The position numbers were made by a program, and so were the translations under genes. Shown here in pieces: positions 6,079 to 12,258 of a stretch of DNA of 12,258 nt. How positions within the stretch are numbered: position 1 is the stretch's first letter; the number at the start of each line of letters is the position of its first letter. This DNA is from Treponema sp. (GTDB lineage Bacteria; Spirochaetota; Spirochaetia; Treponematales; Breznakiellaceae), in contig JAISJS010000224.1 in NCBI GenBank assembly GCA_031261385.1, positions 1 to 12,258 on the forward strand, given 5' to 3'. The notes beneath the pieces were generated by a model. The model saw only the letters and a list, made by a program, of their open reading frames with translations, searched no databases and had not been told where the DNA came from.

Positions 6079-7016
6079 AGCATCTTTTTATTATTAACCC
6101 TAAAGCACGGCTGGTAAGAGATCAGGGAAGAGACATTGCCGAGGAAATCCATACCTTTTTTTCCAATTACCCCGAGGTTCAGTATGATATCCACATTACC
6201 CGGTGGCAGCGGGATGCGGTGGGTTTTGTCAGGCGCTATGCTACCGGTTCGCCGGAGATAGTGCGGGTCTACGCCATTGGGGGCACCGGGACTCTTTTTG
6301 AGGTGGTCAACGGGGTAATCGGACTGCCAAACACACAGATTAGTGCATATCCGATGGGCCTGGCCAATGCGTTTGTTTCTTACTTTGGCAAAGATAAAAT
6401 CGACTCATTCCGATCCATCTGGAATCTGGTATTTTCCCGGGTTATAACGCTTGACGCGATACGGTGCGGGGACAGTTACGGCATAGCCTGGGGTGCAATT
6501 GGTTTGGATGCGCGGGCAAATCAGGATGGCAACCGGCTTTTGAACAATGTCGGGATACCCCCTCCGCTGTGCTTCTGGGCGGCGGGAGCGTATCACACCC
6601 TGTTTGTAAACAATTTACGGCATTTAAAAATTTCTGTGGATGGAGAAATTTTTGACGGGGACTATACCAGCGTCATAGTTGCCAATGAGCCCACGTACGG
6701 GTTTAATATTTCTCCTGCGGTGGATGCCCGCCCGGACAACGGGGTTTTGGATATGTACCTGATACGGCCGACTTCATTTATGGCTTCCATCCCCATGTCA
6801 CTGGGATATGAAAATGGCGCCTACCGCAAGTGGCCCGACAAAATTTCTCATCTCCGGGGAAAAAAAATAACCCTGTCTTCAAAAAGAACGATCACCATCT
6901 GTATTGACGGGGAAGTACTCCTTGATTCTGCTATTGAATTCGAGATTATCCCCAAAGCCATAGATTTTGCCCTGCCCGCAACGGTTACCATGCCTGCGCA
7001 AGAGGCCGTAAAATGA
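6075..7016 (+). CDS. Diacylglycerol/lipid-kinase-fold protein with altered nucleotide motifs
   Basis: This 313-residue cytoplasmic protein belongs to the DAGK catalytic-domain family (DgkB/YegS/sphingosine-kinase-like). Family features are the opening FIINPKA (5-11), the glycine loop AIGGTGTLFEVVNGV (67-81), YPMGLANAF (92-100), WGAIGLDA, VANEPTYG, the PDNGVLD segment and the C-terminal CIDGE. Length is typical for the family. Two conserved sites differ: the usual GGDGT is GGTGT (Thr71 for Asp), and the usual GT-x-ND-F is GLANAF (Thr to Leu96, Asp to Ala99). These positions normally shape the ATP/Mg site, so it may be a pseudokinase, use another nucleotide, or act as a lipid sensor (inference). 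ATGA overlaps with both neighbours put it firmly inside the phosphorelay operon, which is unusual for a lipid kinase. Confidence 0.85.
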   Translation: MKHLFIINPKARLVRDQGRDIAEEIHTFFSNYPEVQYDIHITRWQRDAVGFVRRYATGSPEIVRVYAIGGTGTLFEVVNGVIGLPNTQISAYPMGLANAFVSYFGKDKIDSFRSIWNLVFSRVITLDAIRCGDSYGIAWGAIGLDARANQDGNRLLNNVGIPPPLCFWAAGAYHTLFVNNLRHLKISVDGEIFDGDYTSVIVANEPTYGFNISPAVDARPDNGVLDMYLIRPTSFMASIPMSLGYENGAYRKWPDKISHLRGKKITLSSKRTITICIDGEVLLDSAIEFEIIPKAIDFALPATVTMPAQEAVK

Positions 7017-9424
7017 AGCGTACCCGAAGCGCCTTTCTGCTGGAGCACCAGTTAAACCGTTTTGCCAGAATAGCCATTATCACTTCACTTATAGCCTATG
7101 TAGTGATGAATCTTTTTTACTGCCTCGTGCTGAATCATTTTGTAAAGGAAGCGGTTTCCAGGGCTATTGCGGTGGCCGTATACCTGACTTTTTTGATTGT
7201 CATCTATAGAAGCAAACAGTTGGGAAAACGTATGCGGGCATTACTGGTACCTCTGGGGTTTTTTGTCACTGAAAGCATACTGGCCTTTTATCTGGACGGT
7301 AACCATATCTATTTTTTCATCCTCATCTTCGGATCGGTAATCAGTTTTACCTATCTTGACCATATAGGACTGCTCATCTTTCTGTTTATAACAGATATCA
7401 TCATTCTGCCCCTCATGCTGTTTTTTAATGTTAACCTGATAGGGTCTGCCTATCCCTCTACCATAAGCTTTTTCGGGTTTGCCAGTTTCAACCTTATCAG
7501 TTTGGTACTTCTGCTCTATTCCCGGTTAATAGCCCAGGTTATCAAACAAATGGAAAAATCCGGTACTACCTTCCAGACCATTATGAACACCACCCCCGCT
7601 TACATGGTGATCATCGACGAGAGCGCCAGGGTGGAGTATATCAGTGAATCCCTTGCCGACTGGATCAGTATTTCCAGGGTGAAGCATGCCATTAACCGCC
7701 CCCTGCTGGATCTTTTCCCCTCCGGGGAAATGAAAATGATGTTTCAGGAAGTGATGGAACAAAGCGGGTATGTAGAAAAAACCTTTGACGTTACCATAAG
7801 TGATATACAATACTATTTTATACTCCGGTCTTCTCAGTTAGGCGAAAATCCGGTGGCCCGTTTTTTTGAGTTGAATGATATCACCCCGGTTATGGTGGCA
7901 AAGAACGAAGCGGAATCCGCAACGCAGGCCAAGAGTAATTTCCTTGCCAACATGAGTCATGAAATCCGTACCCCGATGAATGCCATTATCGGTATGACCG
8001 ATCTTATGCTGGCTAATCCGCTGAATCAGGAACAGATAGCCCGCGCCGATACGGTCAAAAGTTCCGCCATTTCCCTGCTGAACATCATCAACGACATTCT
8101 GGATTTTTCCAAGGTTGATGCCCAGAAGATGGAGATTATCACCAAGCCCTTCGATTTTTCCTCCCTCATCAACGATACGGTAAATATGATCAACATCAAA
8201 TCAGTTCAGGCCATGCTGACGCTGACGGTGGATATTTCCAAGGATATACCGCCGGTTATCAATGCCGATGAATTCCGGATAAAGCAGTGCCTGCTCAACG
8301 TTATGAATAACGCGGTCAAATTTACCAAAAAGGGGTGTATTCATCTCCGCGCCTGGGCGGAAACTGAAGTCTCACCGGCAGCGGGGGAACAGCTCAAACT
8401 TCATTTTTCGGTGAGTGATACCGGAATGGGGATAAAAAAAGAGGATATGAACAAGCTCTTTACTGAATTTCAGCAGCTGGATTCCCATAAAAACCGGAAC
8501 ATCACCGGTACGGGCCTGGGATTGGCCATTACCCGCCGTCTCGTGGAACTTATGGGGGGTATGATCGACGTGGAAAGTGTCTACGGTACGGGGACAACTT
8601 TCTCTTTCTACGTCGTCTGCGAGGGACATCATGAGGGACAGCTTGCCAATGTGGAACATCCTGAACATCTGCATGTTCTTTGTTACGAGCCTGACCCCTA
8701 CAGTTCCCGAAGCCTCGCAGGGATGTTGGCAAATTTAGGCGTTCCATTTGAACTGTGCGGCAGTCCCAAGCTGATCAGGGAGAAACTCAATGCCGGGGAT
8801 TTTACCCATGTCTTTTTCGATGCTTCCGGCAAGGAGGCAATACGGGAATATTTTATGCGGGAGGGAACTGTCTTTATCCTGCTCAAGGAGGTTTCGGAAA
8901 AATTTGACAGCGATATACATAACGCCCTCAACCGGCCCCTGCTGATAACGACCCTTGCAGATATATTAAACGGGAAGAAAAACTATGAAAAGCGGCGTGC
9001 TGCCAATGATGACCGGAGCCGCTCCTTCATGACCAAAGATGTCCGCGTTCTGGTAGTAGACGACAACCAGATAAACCGTGTGGTTGCCGAAGGACTTTTG
9101 CAGCGCTATGGTATAGAGACCGAATCTGCCGGCGGCGGGGAAGAAGCCATAGAAAAAGTTAAGACAAATCAGTATGATATTGTATTCATGGATCATATGA
9201 TGCCCGGTATGGACGGTCTTGAGACATCCGGCGCCATCCGGGCCATGGGCGGCCATTTTGCCGATATGATCATTGTAGCGCTGTCGGCAAACGCCGTAGC
9301 GGGAGTTGAGGAGCAGTTTTTAATGGCTGGGATGAACGATTTTCTGTCCAAACCAATCATCCTGAAAAGCCTCCGGGAAATACTGGAAAAATACCTGCCC
9401 GCAGAAAAGATTATATATTCATAA
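7013..9424 (+). CDS. Six-TM PAS hybrid sensor histidine kinase
   Basis: This is an 803-residue inner-membrane hybrid kinase. Six predicted helices (about 20-40, 48-66, 76-94, 98-115, 119-138, 149-169) have short loops, so sensing is probably within the membrane or by the cytoplasmic PAS domain (about 180-295). The dimerisation/phosphorylation helix holds His316 in FLANMSHEIRTPMN. The ATPase domain shows an N box (NVMNNAVKF), SDTGMGI and GTGLGLAITRRLVELMGG. A degenerate receiver-like region (about 551-655) follows: it has Asp603, lacks a clear acidic pair, and has NRP where KP is expected. The final receiver (about 678-798) is complete, with VVDD, Asp727 in MDHMMPGMDG, and SKP. It should autophosphorylate and pass phosphate to Asp727, then to an HPt such as the one encoded at 4504-6078. 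The start overlaps the preceding stop as ATGA. Confidence 0.93.
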   Translation: MKRTRSAFLLEHQLNRFARIAIITSLIAYVVMNLFYCLVLNHFVKEAVSRAIAVAVYLTFLIVIYRSKQLGKRMRALLVPLGFFVTESILAFYLDGNHIYFFILIFGSVISFTYLDHIGLLIFLFITDIIILPLMLFFNVNLIGSAYPSTISFFGFASFNLISLVLLLYSRLIAQVIKQMEKSGTTFQTIMNTTPAYMVIIDESARVEYISESLADWISISRVKHAINRPLLDLFPSGEMKMMFQEVMEQSGYVEKTFDVTISDIQYYFILRSSQLGENPVARFFELNDITPVMVAKNEAESATQAKSNFLANMSHEIRTPMNAIIGMTDLMLANPLNQEQIARADTVKSSAISLLNIINDILDFSKVDAQKMEIITKPFDFSSLINDTVNMINIKSVQAMLTLTVDISKDIPPVINADEFRIKQCLLNVMNNAVKFTKKGCIHLRAWAETEVSPAAGEQLKLHFSVSDTGMGIKKEDMNKLFTEFQQLDSHKNRNITGTGLGLAITRRLVELMGGMIDVESVYGTGTTFSFYVVCEGHHEGQLANVEHPEHLHVLCYEPDPYSSRSLAGMLANLGVPFELCGSPKLIREKLNAGDFTHVFFDASGKEAIREYFMREGTVFILLKEVSEKFDSDIHNALNRPLLITTLADILNGKKNYEKRRAANDDRSRSFMTKDVRVLVVDDNQINRVVAEGLLQRYGIETESAGGGEEAIEKVKTNQYDIVFMDHMMPGMDGLETSGAIRAMGGHFADMIIVALSANAVAGVEEQFLMAGMNDFLSKPIILKSLREILEKYLPAEKIIYS

Positions 9425-9448
9425 CGTTTTGCTACAGGAGGAAACATC

Positions 9449-10066
9449 ATGTCGCATAAGGAAAAAAAGCTCATTCTCGTGGTTGATGATATTGTGGCTA
9501 ATCTCCATTTGGCCCAAACTATTCTCAAGAACTTTTACGATGTTTCTCTGGCAAAATCTGCCGAAATAGCCCTGAATATCCTTAAAACCGTCCCGGTGGA
9601 TCTTATCCTGGTGGATATCGAAATGCCCGATATGACGGGTTTGGAGTTCATAGAACGTGTCCTGAATGATCCGAAAACATCAGATATTCCGGTAATTTTT
9701 GTTTCTTCCCATGGGACGGCGGAATACATTTACCAGGCCATGAGTGTCGGAGCCAGGGATTTTATTGTAAAACCCATTAACGCGCCGACTTTACTGCAAA
9801 AAGTGATGACAATTTTTGAGGATGCCTCTAAAAAAGTGCCCCAGTCCGTGAATGAAACCCTTACCCTGCTGAATGACGCCTGCAAACGGGGCGTAACTTC
9901 CGAAATAAAGACCTATGTTGACCGTCTGCGGAATGTCCATGTCAACAAAATGACCGATTCCATGCTTTTAGAGATTACAAAACTCACCGGTCAGCTGGAT
10001 TACATGATTGCCAGCGAAAAAATCGAGAAAATTCTTCATAGTAACTTTTTTATGAACGAAAAGTAG
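9449..10066 (+). CDS. Single-domain response regulator with helical C-terminal module
   Basis: This 205-residue protein has a complete receiver (about 6-128) with Asp13/Asp14, phosphoacceptor Asp56 in LVDIEMPDMTG, Ser86/Ser87 at the switch position, and Lys108 in VKPIN. The rest (about 132-200) is not a DNA-binding domain or known enzyme. It is a helical segment that resembles by eye the tail following the HPt domain of the protein encoded at 4504-6078 (shared ACK in the first helix and a similar hydrophobic pattern). The protein may be a phosphate sink, a shuttle, or an adaptor that binds the relay partners (inference). A strong AGGAGG (9436-9441) lies 7 nt before the ATG. The 24-bp gap after the kinase gene contains no terminator, so it is probably cotranscribed and well translated. 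Confidence 0.9.
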   Translation: MSHKEKKLILVVDDIVANLHLAQTILKNFYDVSLAKSAEIALNILKTVPVDLILVDIEMPDMTGLEFIERVLNDPKTSDIPVIFVSSHGTAEYIYQAMSVGARDFIVKPINAPTLLQKVMTIFEDASKKVPQSVNETLTLLNDACKRGVTSEIKTYVDRLRNVHVNKMTDSMLLEITKLTGQLDYMIASEKIEKILHSNFFMNEK

Positions 10067-10071
10067 CGGTA

Positions 10072-10974
10072 ATGAATGCTTCGCATACCTCCCGGGGTAA
10101 AAAAACACAGAATAAATCTTCAAATTCCGGCCGAACCGGCAGGGGGGGTCGGCTCCCCTGGGGCGTGATCTTTTGGCTTGCATTTTTTATCATCATCACC
10201 GGGCTTTTTTTGGTTAAACGCGACCAAATCCGCGAAACCCTTAATGCAACGCAATTTATTTCACGGCTGAAAAATCCGGGCGCCGCCCGCAGCCCTGCGC
10301 AGCCCTCTGCTGATACTGAGACTCCGGCGGCGCCCGCAGTAACGCCGGAAAAATCTGCGCCGCTTCCGGCAAAGCCTGTACAAAACAAGCCTGAAAAAAC
10401 GGCTCCGGCAAAGACGGTAACAAAAACCGAGCCGGTAAAAACTGCAGCGCCAAAGGCAGAAACACAAAGTCCCGCGCAAAACACAACGCAGGGTACTCCC
10501 CCGGCGGCAACAGTTCCTGCAAAGACTCCGGCGGCCCAACAACCTGCTGTACAGCAGGCGCGGGAACGGACAATTTATTTTACCCAGGTTGATAAGGACG
10601 GGGCGATACTGCGTTCAAAAGTAACCCGTCAGATTCCCGCCTCCGATTCTCCGATGCTGGACAGCCTGAACGCATTGCTGCAGGGCCCCAATACCGATGA
10701 GCGCCGCCGGAATTTTGTGAGCCTTATCCCCGCAGGCAGCCGGATTCTCTCCGCCACAGTACGGGGCAGTACCGCATACATCAGCTTTAGTGAGGAATTC
10801 CAGTACAACACCTACGGAGTTGAAGGCTATGCCGCCCAGCTTAAACAGATAGTGTGGACCGTCACGGAATTTTCCAATGTAAAGGATGTACAGATTTTAA
10901 TTGAAGGCCGCCGTATCGATTACCTGGGTGAAGGCATCTGGATAGGCAGCCCCATCGGGCGGGATACGCTTTAA
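10072..10974 (+). CDS. Membrane-anchored GerMN-domain protein
   Basis: This 300-residue protein has a basic N-terminus (1-28) and a single membrane helix (about 30-48), which places the rest outside the cytoplasm. A roughly 95-residue linker rich in Pro, Ala, Lys and Thr (about 68-163) could span periplasm or cell wall. A GerMN domain (about 165-290) follows, with TIYF, the LLQGP turn, IPAGSRILSATV, AYISFSEEF and the QIVWTVTEF helix typical of the family. GerMN domains occur in sporulation proteins and in envelope or cell-wall-associated proteins of non-sporulating bacteria, so a spore role is not implied. It starts 5 bp after the preceding stop with only a weak Shine-Dalgarno, suggesting coupling. 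Whether it belongs functionally to the phosphorelay or is just cotranscribed is unknown. Confidence 0.85.
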   Translation: MNASHTSRGKKTQNKSSNSGRTGRGGRLPWGVIFWLAFFIIITGLFLVKRDQIRETLNATQFISRLKNPGAARSPAQPSADTETPAAPAVTPEKSAPLPAKPVQNKPEKTAPAKTVTKTEPVKTAAPKAETQSPAQNTTQGTPPAATVPAKTPAAQQPAVQQARERTIYFTQVDKDGAILRSKVTRQIPASDSPMLDSLNALLQGPNTDERRRNFVSLIPAGSRILSATVRGSTAYISFSEEFQYNTYGVEGYAAQLKQIVWTVTEFSNVKDVQILIEGRRIDYLGEGIWIGSPIGRDTL

Positions 10975-10985
10975 ATGGTTTTTTC

Positions 10986-11828
10986 TTACCCCAAACGCAT
11001 TATGGAAAGCGCCTTTCCCGTATCACCGTCTATTTCCGCAGCGATCCCCTGAACGACTGAGCCCTGTCCGTCGGGTCCCGGCTGTGCACATTCCATCCGG
11101 AACAGCACCTGTTTCCGCACCCGGTCAAGGCAGACTTTCCGGTCCATGCCGATGACGCTGTCTGTTACCCCGGTCATACCAAGGTCGGTGATATAGGCGG
11201 TTCCTTTGGGTAAGATCCGTTCGTCGGCAGTCTGCACATGGGTATGGGTTCCCGCAATAACGCTTGCCCTGCCGTCAAGGTAATACCCAAGCGCCTCTTT
11301 TTCTTCGGTGGCTTCGGCATGAAAATCCACCAATATAACAGGACGCGGCGGCGCAGACTGCGGCATTGCATTTTGTCCGGCGCCTTCCAGCGCCTCCCGC
11401 AACGAATCAAAATAACGGAAAGGGCAATCGATCGCCGTCATGAATTTACGTCCCTGAAGATTCACCACACACCAGGACACCGGCGCGCCGGATTCGGTCT
11501 GCGGTTTTTCAAAAACCGCCCAGCCGCGCCCCGGAGTTCCCGCAGGGTAGTTGCCCGGCCGCAGAACCCGCGGTTCACTGTCCAGCACAGGCCAAAAATC
11601 CCGCTTCTCCCAAATATGGTTCCCTCCGGTTACCACATCAGCTCCGGCGGCAAGTATCCGCTTAAGGCAGGCTTCGGTCAGGCCGAACCCCTCGGCGGCG
11701 TTTTCCCCATTCACCACGACAAAATCGGCGGAATGTTCTTTGATTAACCCGGGAAGCTGTGTCTCCAGCGCCAAAAGCCCCGGATCGCCCACTACATCGC
11801 CTATCATAATCGCTTTAAAAATTGCCAT
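10986..11828 (-). CDS. ymdB: YmdB-family metallophosphoesterase (TIGR00282)
   Basis: This is a cytoplasmic calcineurin-like phosphoesterase. The Bacillus subtilis homologue hydrolyses 2',3'-cyclic nucleotides and affects RNase Y activity and biofilm choice. The 280 residues contain the metal-site set: Asp11 (IGDVVGDPG), Glu42/Asn43 (VVNGENAAEGFG), Asn70/His71 (TGGNHIWE), the His of VDFHAEAT, and His-x-His in GTHTHVQTAD. ITDLGMTG follows as usual. It is about 15 residues longer than the typical 264, mainly from a Pro/Ala/Gln-rich insert before VILVDFH. I chose the ATG at 11828, where MAIFKAIMIGD matches the family N-terminus and GAGG (11838-11841) lies 9 nt upstream; an in-frame TTG at 11852 is less likely. 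It follows rny by 27 bp, a widely conserved pairing, and converges on the GerMN gene with an 11-bp gap. Confidence 0.95.
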   Translation of the reverse strand: MAIFKAIMIGDVVGDPGLLALETQLPGLIKEHSADFVVVNGENAAEGFGLTEACLKRILAAGADVVTGGNHIWEKRDFWPVLDSEPRVLRPGNYPAGTPGRGWAVFEKPQTESGAPVSWCVVNLQGRKFMTAIDCPFRYFDSLREALEGAGQNAMPQSAPPRPVILVDFHAEATEEKEALGYYLDGRASVIAGTHTHVQTADERILPKGTAYITDLGMTGVTDSVIGMDRKVCLDRVRKQVLFRMECAQPGPDGQGSVVQGIAAEIDGDTGKALSIMRLG

Positions 11829-11855
11829 GTTTCGCCGCCTCTGGTTCGCCAATTT

Positions 11856-12258
11856 TTACCGTGCGTACTCGGTAATCCTCGTCTCCCGGATAATCGTTAC
11901 TTTGATCCGGCCCGGATACCGAAGGTCGTTTTCGATTTTTTTGGCAATTTCCTTGGCAAGGTCTCTGGACTGATCGTCGTTTACCGCCTCGTTGTTGACA
12001 ATGATGCGCAATTCGCGGCCGGCCTGAATTGCAAAGGCCTTGTCCACGCCGGTAAAGCCCGTGGCGATGTTTTCAAGGTTTTCAAGGCGTTTAACGTAGT
12101 TGTCCAGCGTTTCCCGGCGGGCGCCGGGGCGGGCGGCGGAAATGGCGTCGGCAATCTGCACCAGCACCGATTCAATGCAGGTGGGCTCAATGTCGTTGTG
12201 GTGGCTGCCCACGGCGTTGATAATGCGGGCGTCCTCGCCCATTTTTCGGGCCATGTCC
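11856..12258 (-). CDS. rny: Ribonuclease Y, C-terminal part (truncated by window edge)
   Basis: Only the last 133 residues are visible; the gene continues past the end of the window with its membrane anchor, coiled coil, KH domain and most of the HD domain. The visible part begins DMARKMGED and contains HHNDIEP, then the very conserved ESVLVQIADAISAARPGARRETLDNYVKRLE. After that come GVDKAFAIQAGRELRI, a basic IAKKIE segment, and the terminal PGRIKVTIIRETR with EYAR. These are near-consensus for RNase Y, the membrane-bound endoribonuclease that initiates mRNA decay in many Firmicutes, spirochaetes and other phyla that lack RNase E. It is upstream of, and very probably cotranscribed with, ymdB. 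Nothing abnormal is seen in the visible part. Confidence 0.96.
   Translation of the reverse strand, partial: DMARKMGEDARIINAVGSHHNDIEPTCIESVLVQIADAISAARPGARRETLDNYVKRLENLENIATGFTGVDKAFAIQAGRELRIIVNNEAVNDDQSRDLAKEIAKKIENDLRYPGRIKVTIIRETRITEYAR

Noticed and set aside
10050..10484. 144-codon open frame opposite the GerMN linker
   Set aside because: Its Ala/Gly/Phe repetitiveness is the reverse complement of the Pro/Ala/Lys linker; it is a composition artefact.
10949..10984. GCCC-CATC-GGGC hairpin plus the T6 run as a terminator for the GerMN gene
   Set aside because: The stem is only 4 bp and the T-run begins about 18 bases later, too far for an intrinsic terminator.
11004..11018. GGAAAG-CGC-CTTTCC hairpin as a terminator
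   Set aside because: The stem is only 6 bp inside the ymdB coding region and is not followed by a T-run on either strand.
11829..11852. TTG start giving an eight-residue N-terminal extension of YmdB
   Set aside because: The ATG at 11828 aligns with the family N-terminus and has a usable Shine-Dalgarno; the extension is an Arg-rich octapeptide with no family support.
1..12258. Mobile element, CRISPR, tRNA or rRNA
   Set aside because: No transposase, integrase, phage gene, regularly spaced direct repeats or tRNA-like cloverleaf sequence was noticed; genes are ordinary chromosomal types with similar composition throughout.

Overview
The window looks like chromosomal DNA of a spirochaete, most likely a Treponema-type species of moderate G+C. 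This is inferred, not proven. An outer-membrane lipid-transport (MCE/Mla) operon implies a double-membraned cell. RNase Y with YmdB, a GerMN-domain protein and dense histidine-kinase/HD-GYP signalling are a combination common in spirochaetes and unusual in Proteobacteria. There are no tRNAs, rRNAs, insertion sequences, CRISPR arrays or phage genes. Coding density is very high, and the longest gene-free stretch is about 130 bases.

Layout. (1) 26-283, minus: a small protein of three 29-residue Cys/His repeats that probably bind zinc. (2) 361-3328, minus: a compact lipid-transport operon, mlaE-mlaF-mlaD, with ATGA stop/start overlaps. The MlaD-like protein carries a long C-terminal beta-strand domain. 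(3) 3329-3461: a divergent intergenic region with a strong extended -10 promoter reading right. (4) 3462-10974, plus: six tightly packed signalling genes. These are an HD-GYP response regulator (predicted c-di-GMP phosphodiesterase), a membrane HAMP-GAF-HPt protein, a diacylglycerol-kinase-fold protein with altered nucleotide-binding motifs, a six-TM PAS hybrid histidine kinase, a REC protein with a helical tail, and a membrane-anchored GerMN protein. (5) 10986-12258, minus: ymdB and the 3' part of rny, converging on the signalling operon.

How the genes may work together. The signalling operon holds every step of a multistep His-Asp phosphorelay: kinase His316, kinase receiver Asp727, HPt His380, then receiver Asp51 (HD-GYP) and/or Asp56 (small REC protein). 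The plausible output is control of c-di-GMP breakdown. A lipid-kinase-like protein is embedded between the HPt and kinase genes by 4-bp overlaps. A run of ten G residues inside the HPt gene, just upstream of the HPt domain, could switch the relay on and off by slippage. The operon as a whole, with the poly-G tract and the altered DAGK fold, is the best candidate for an undescribed system here.
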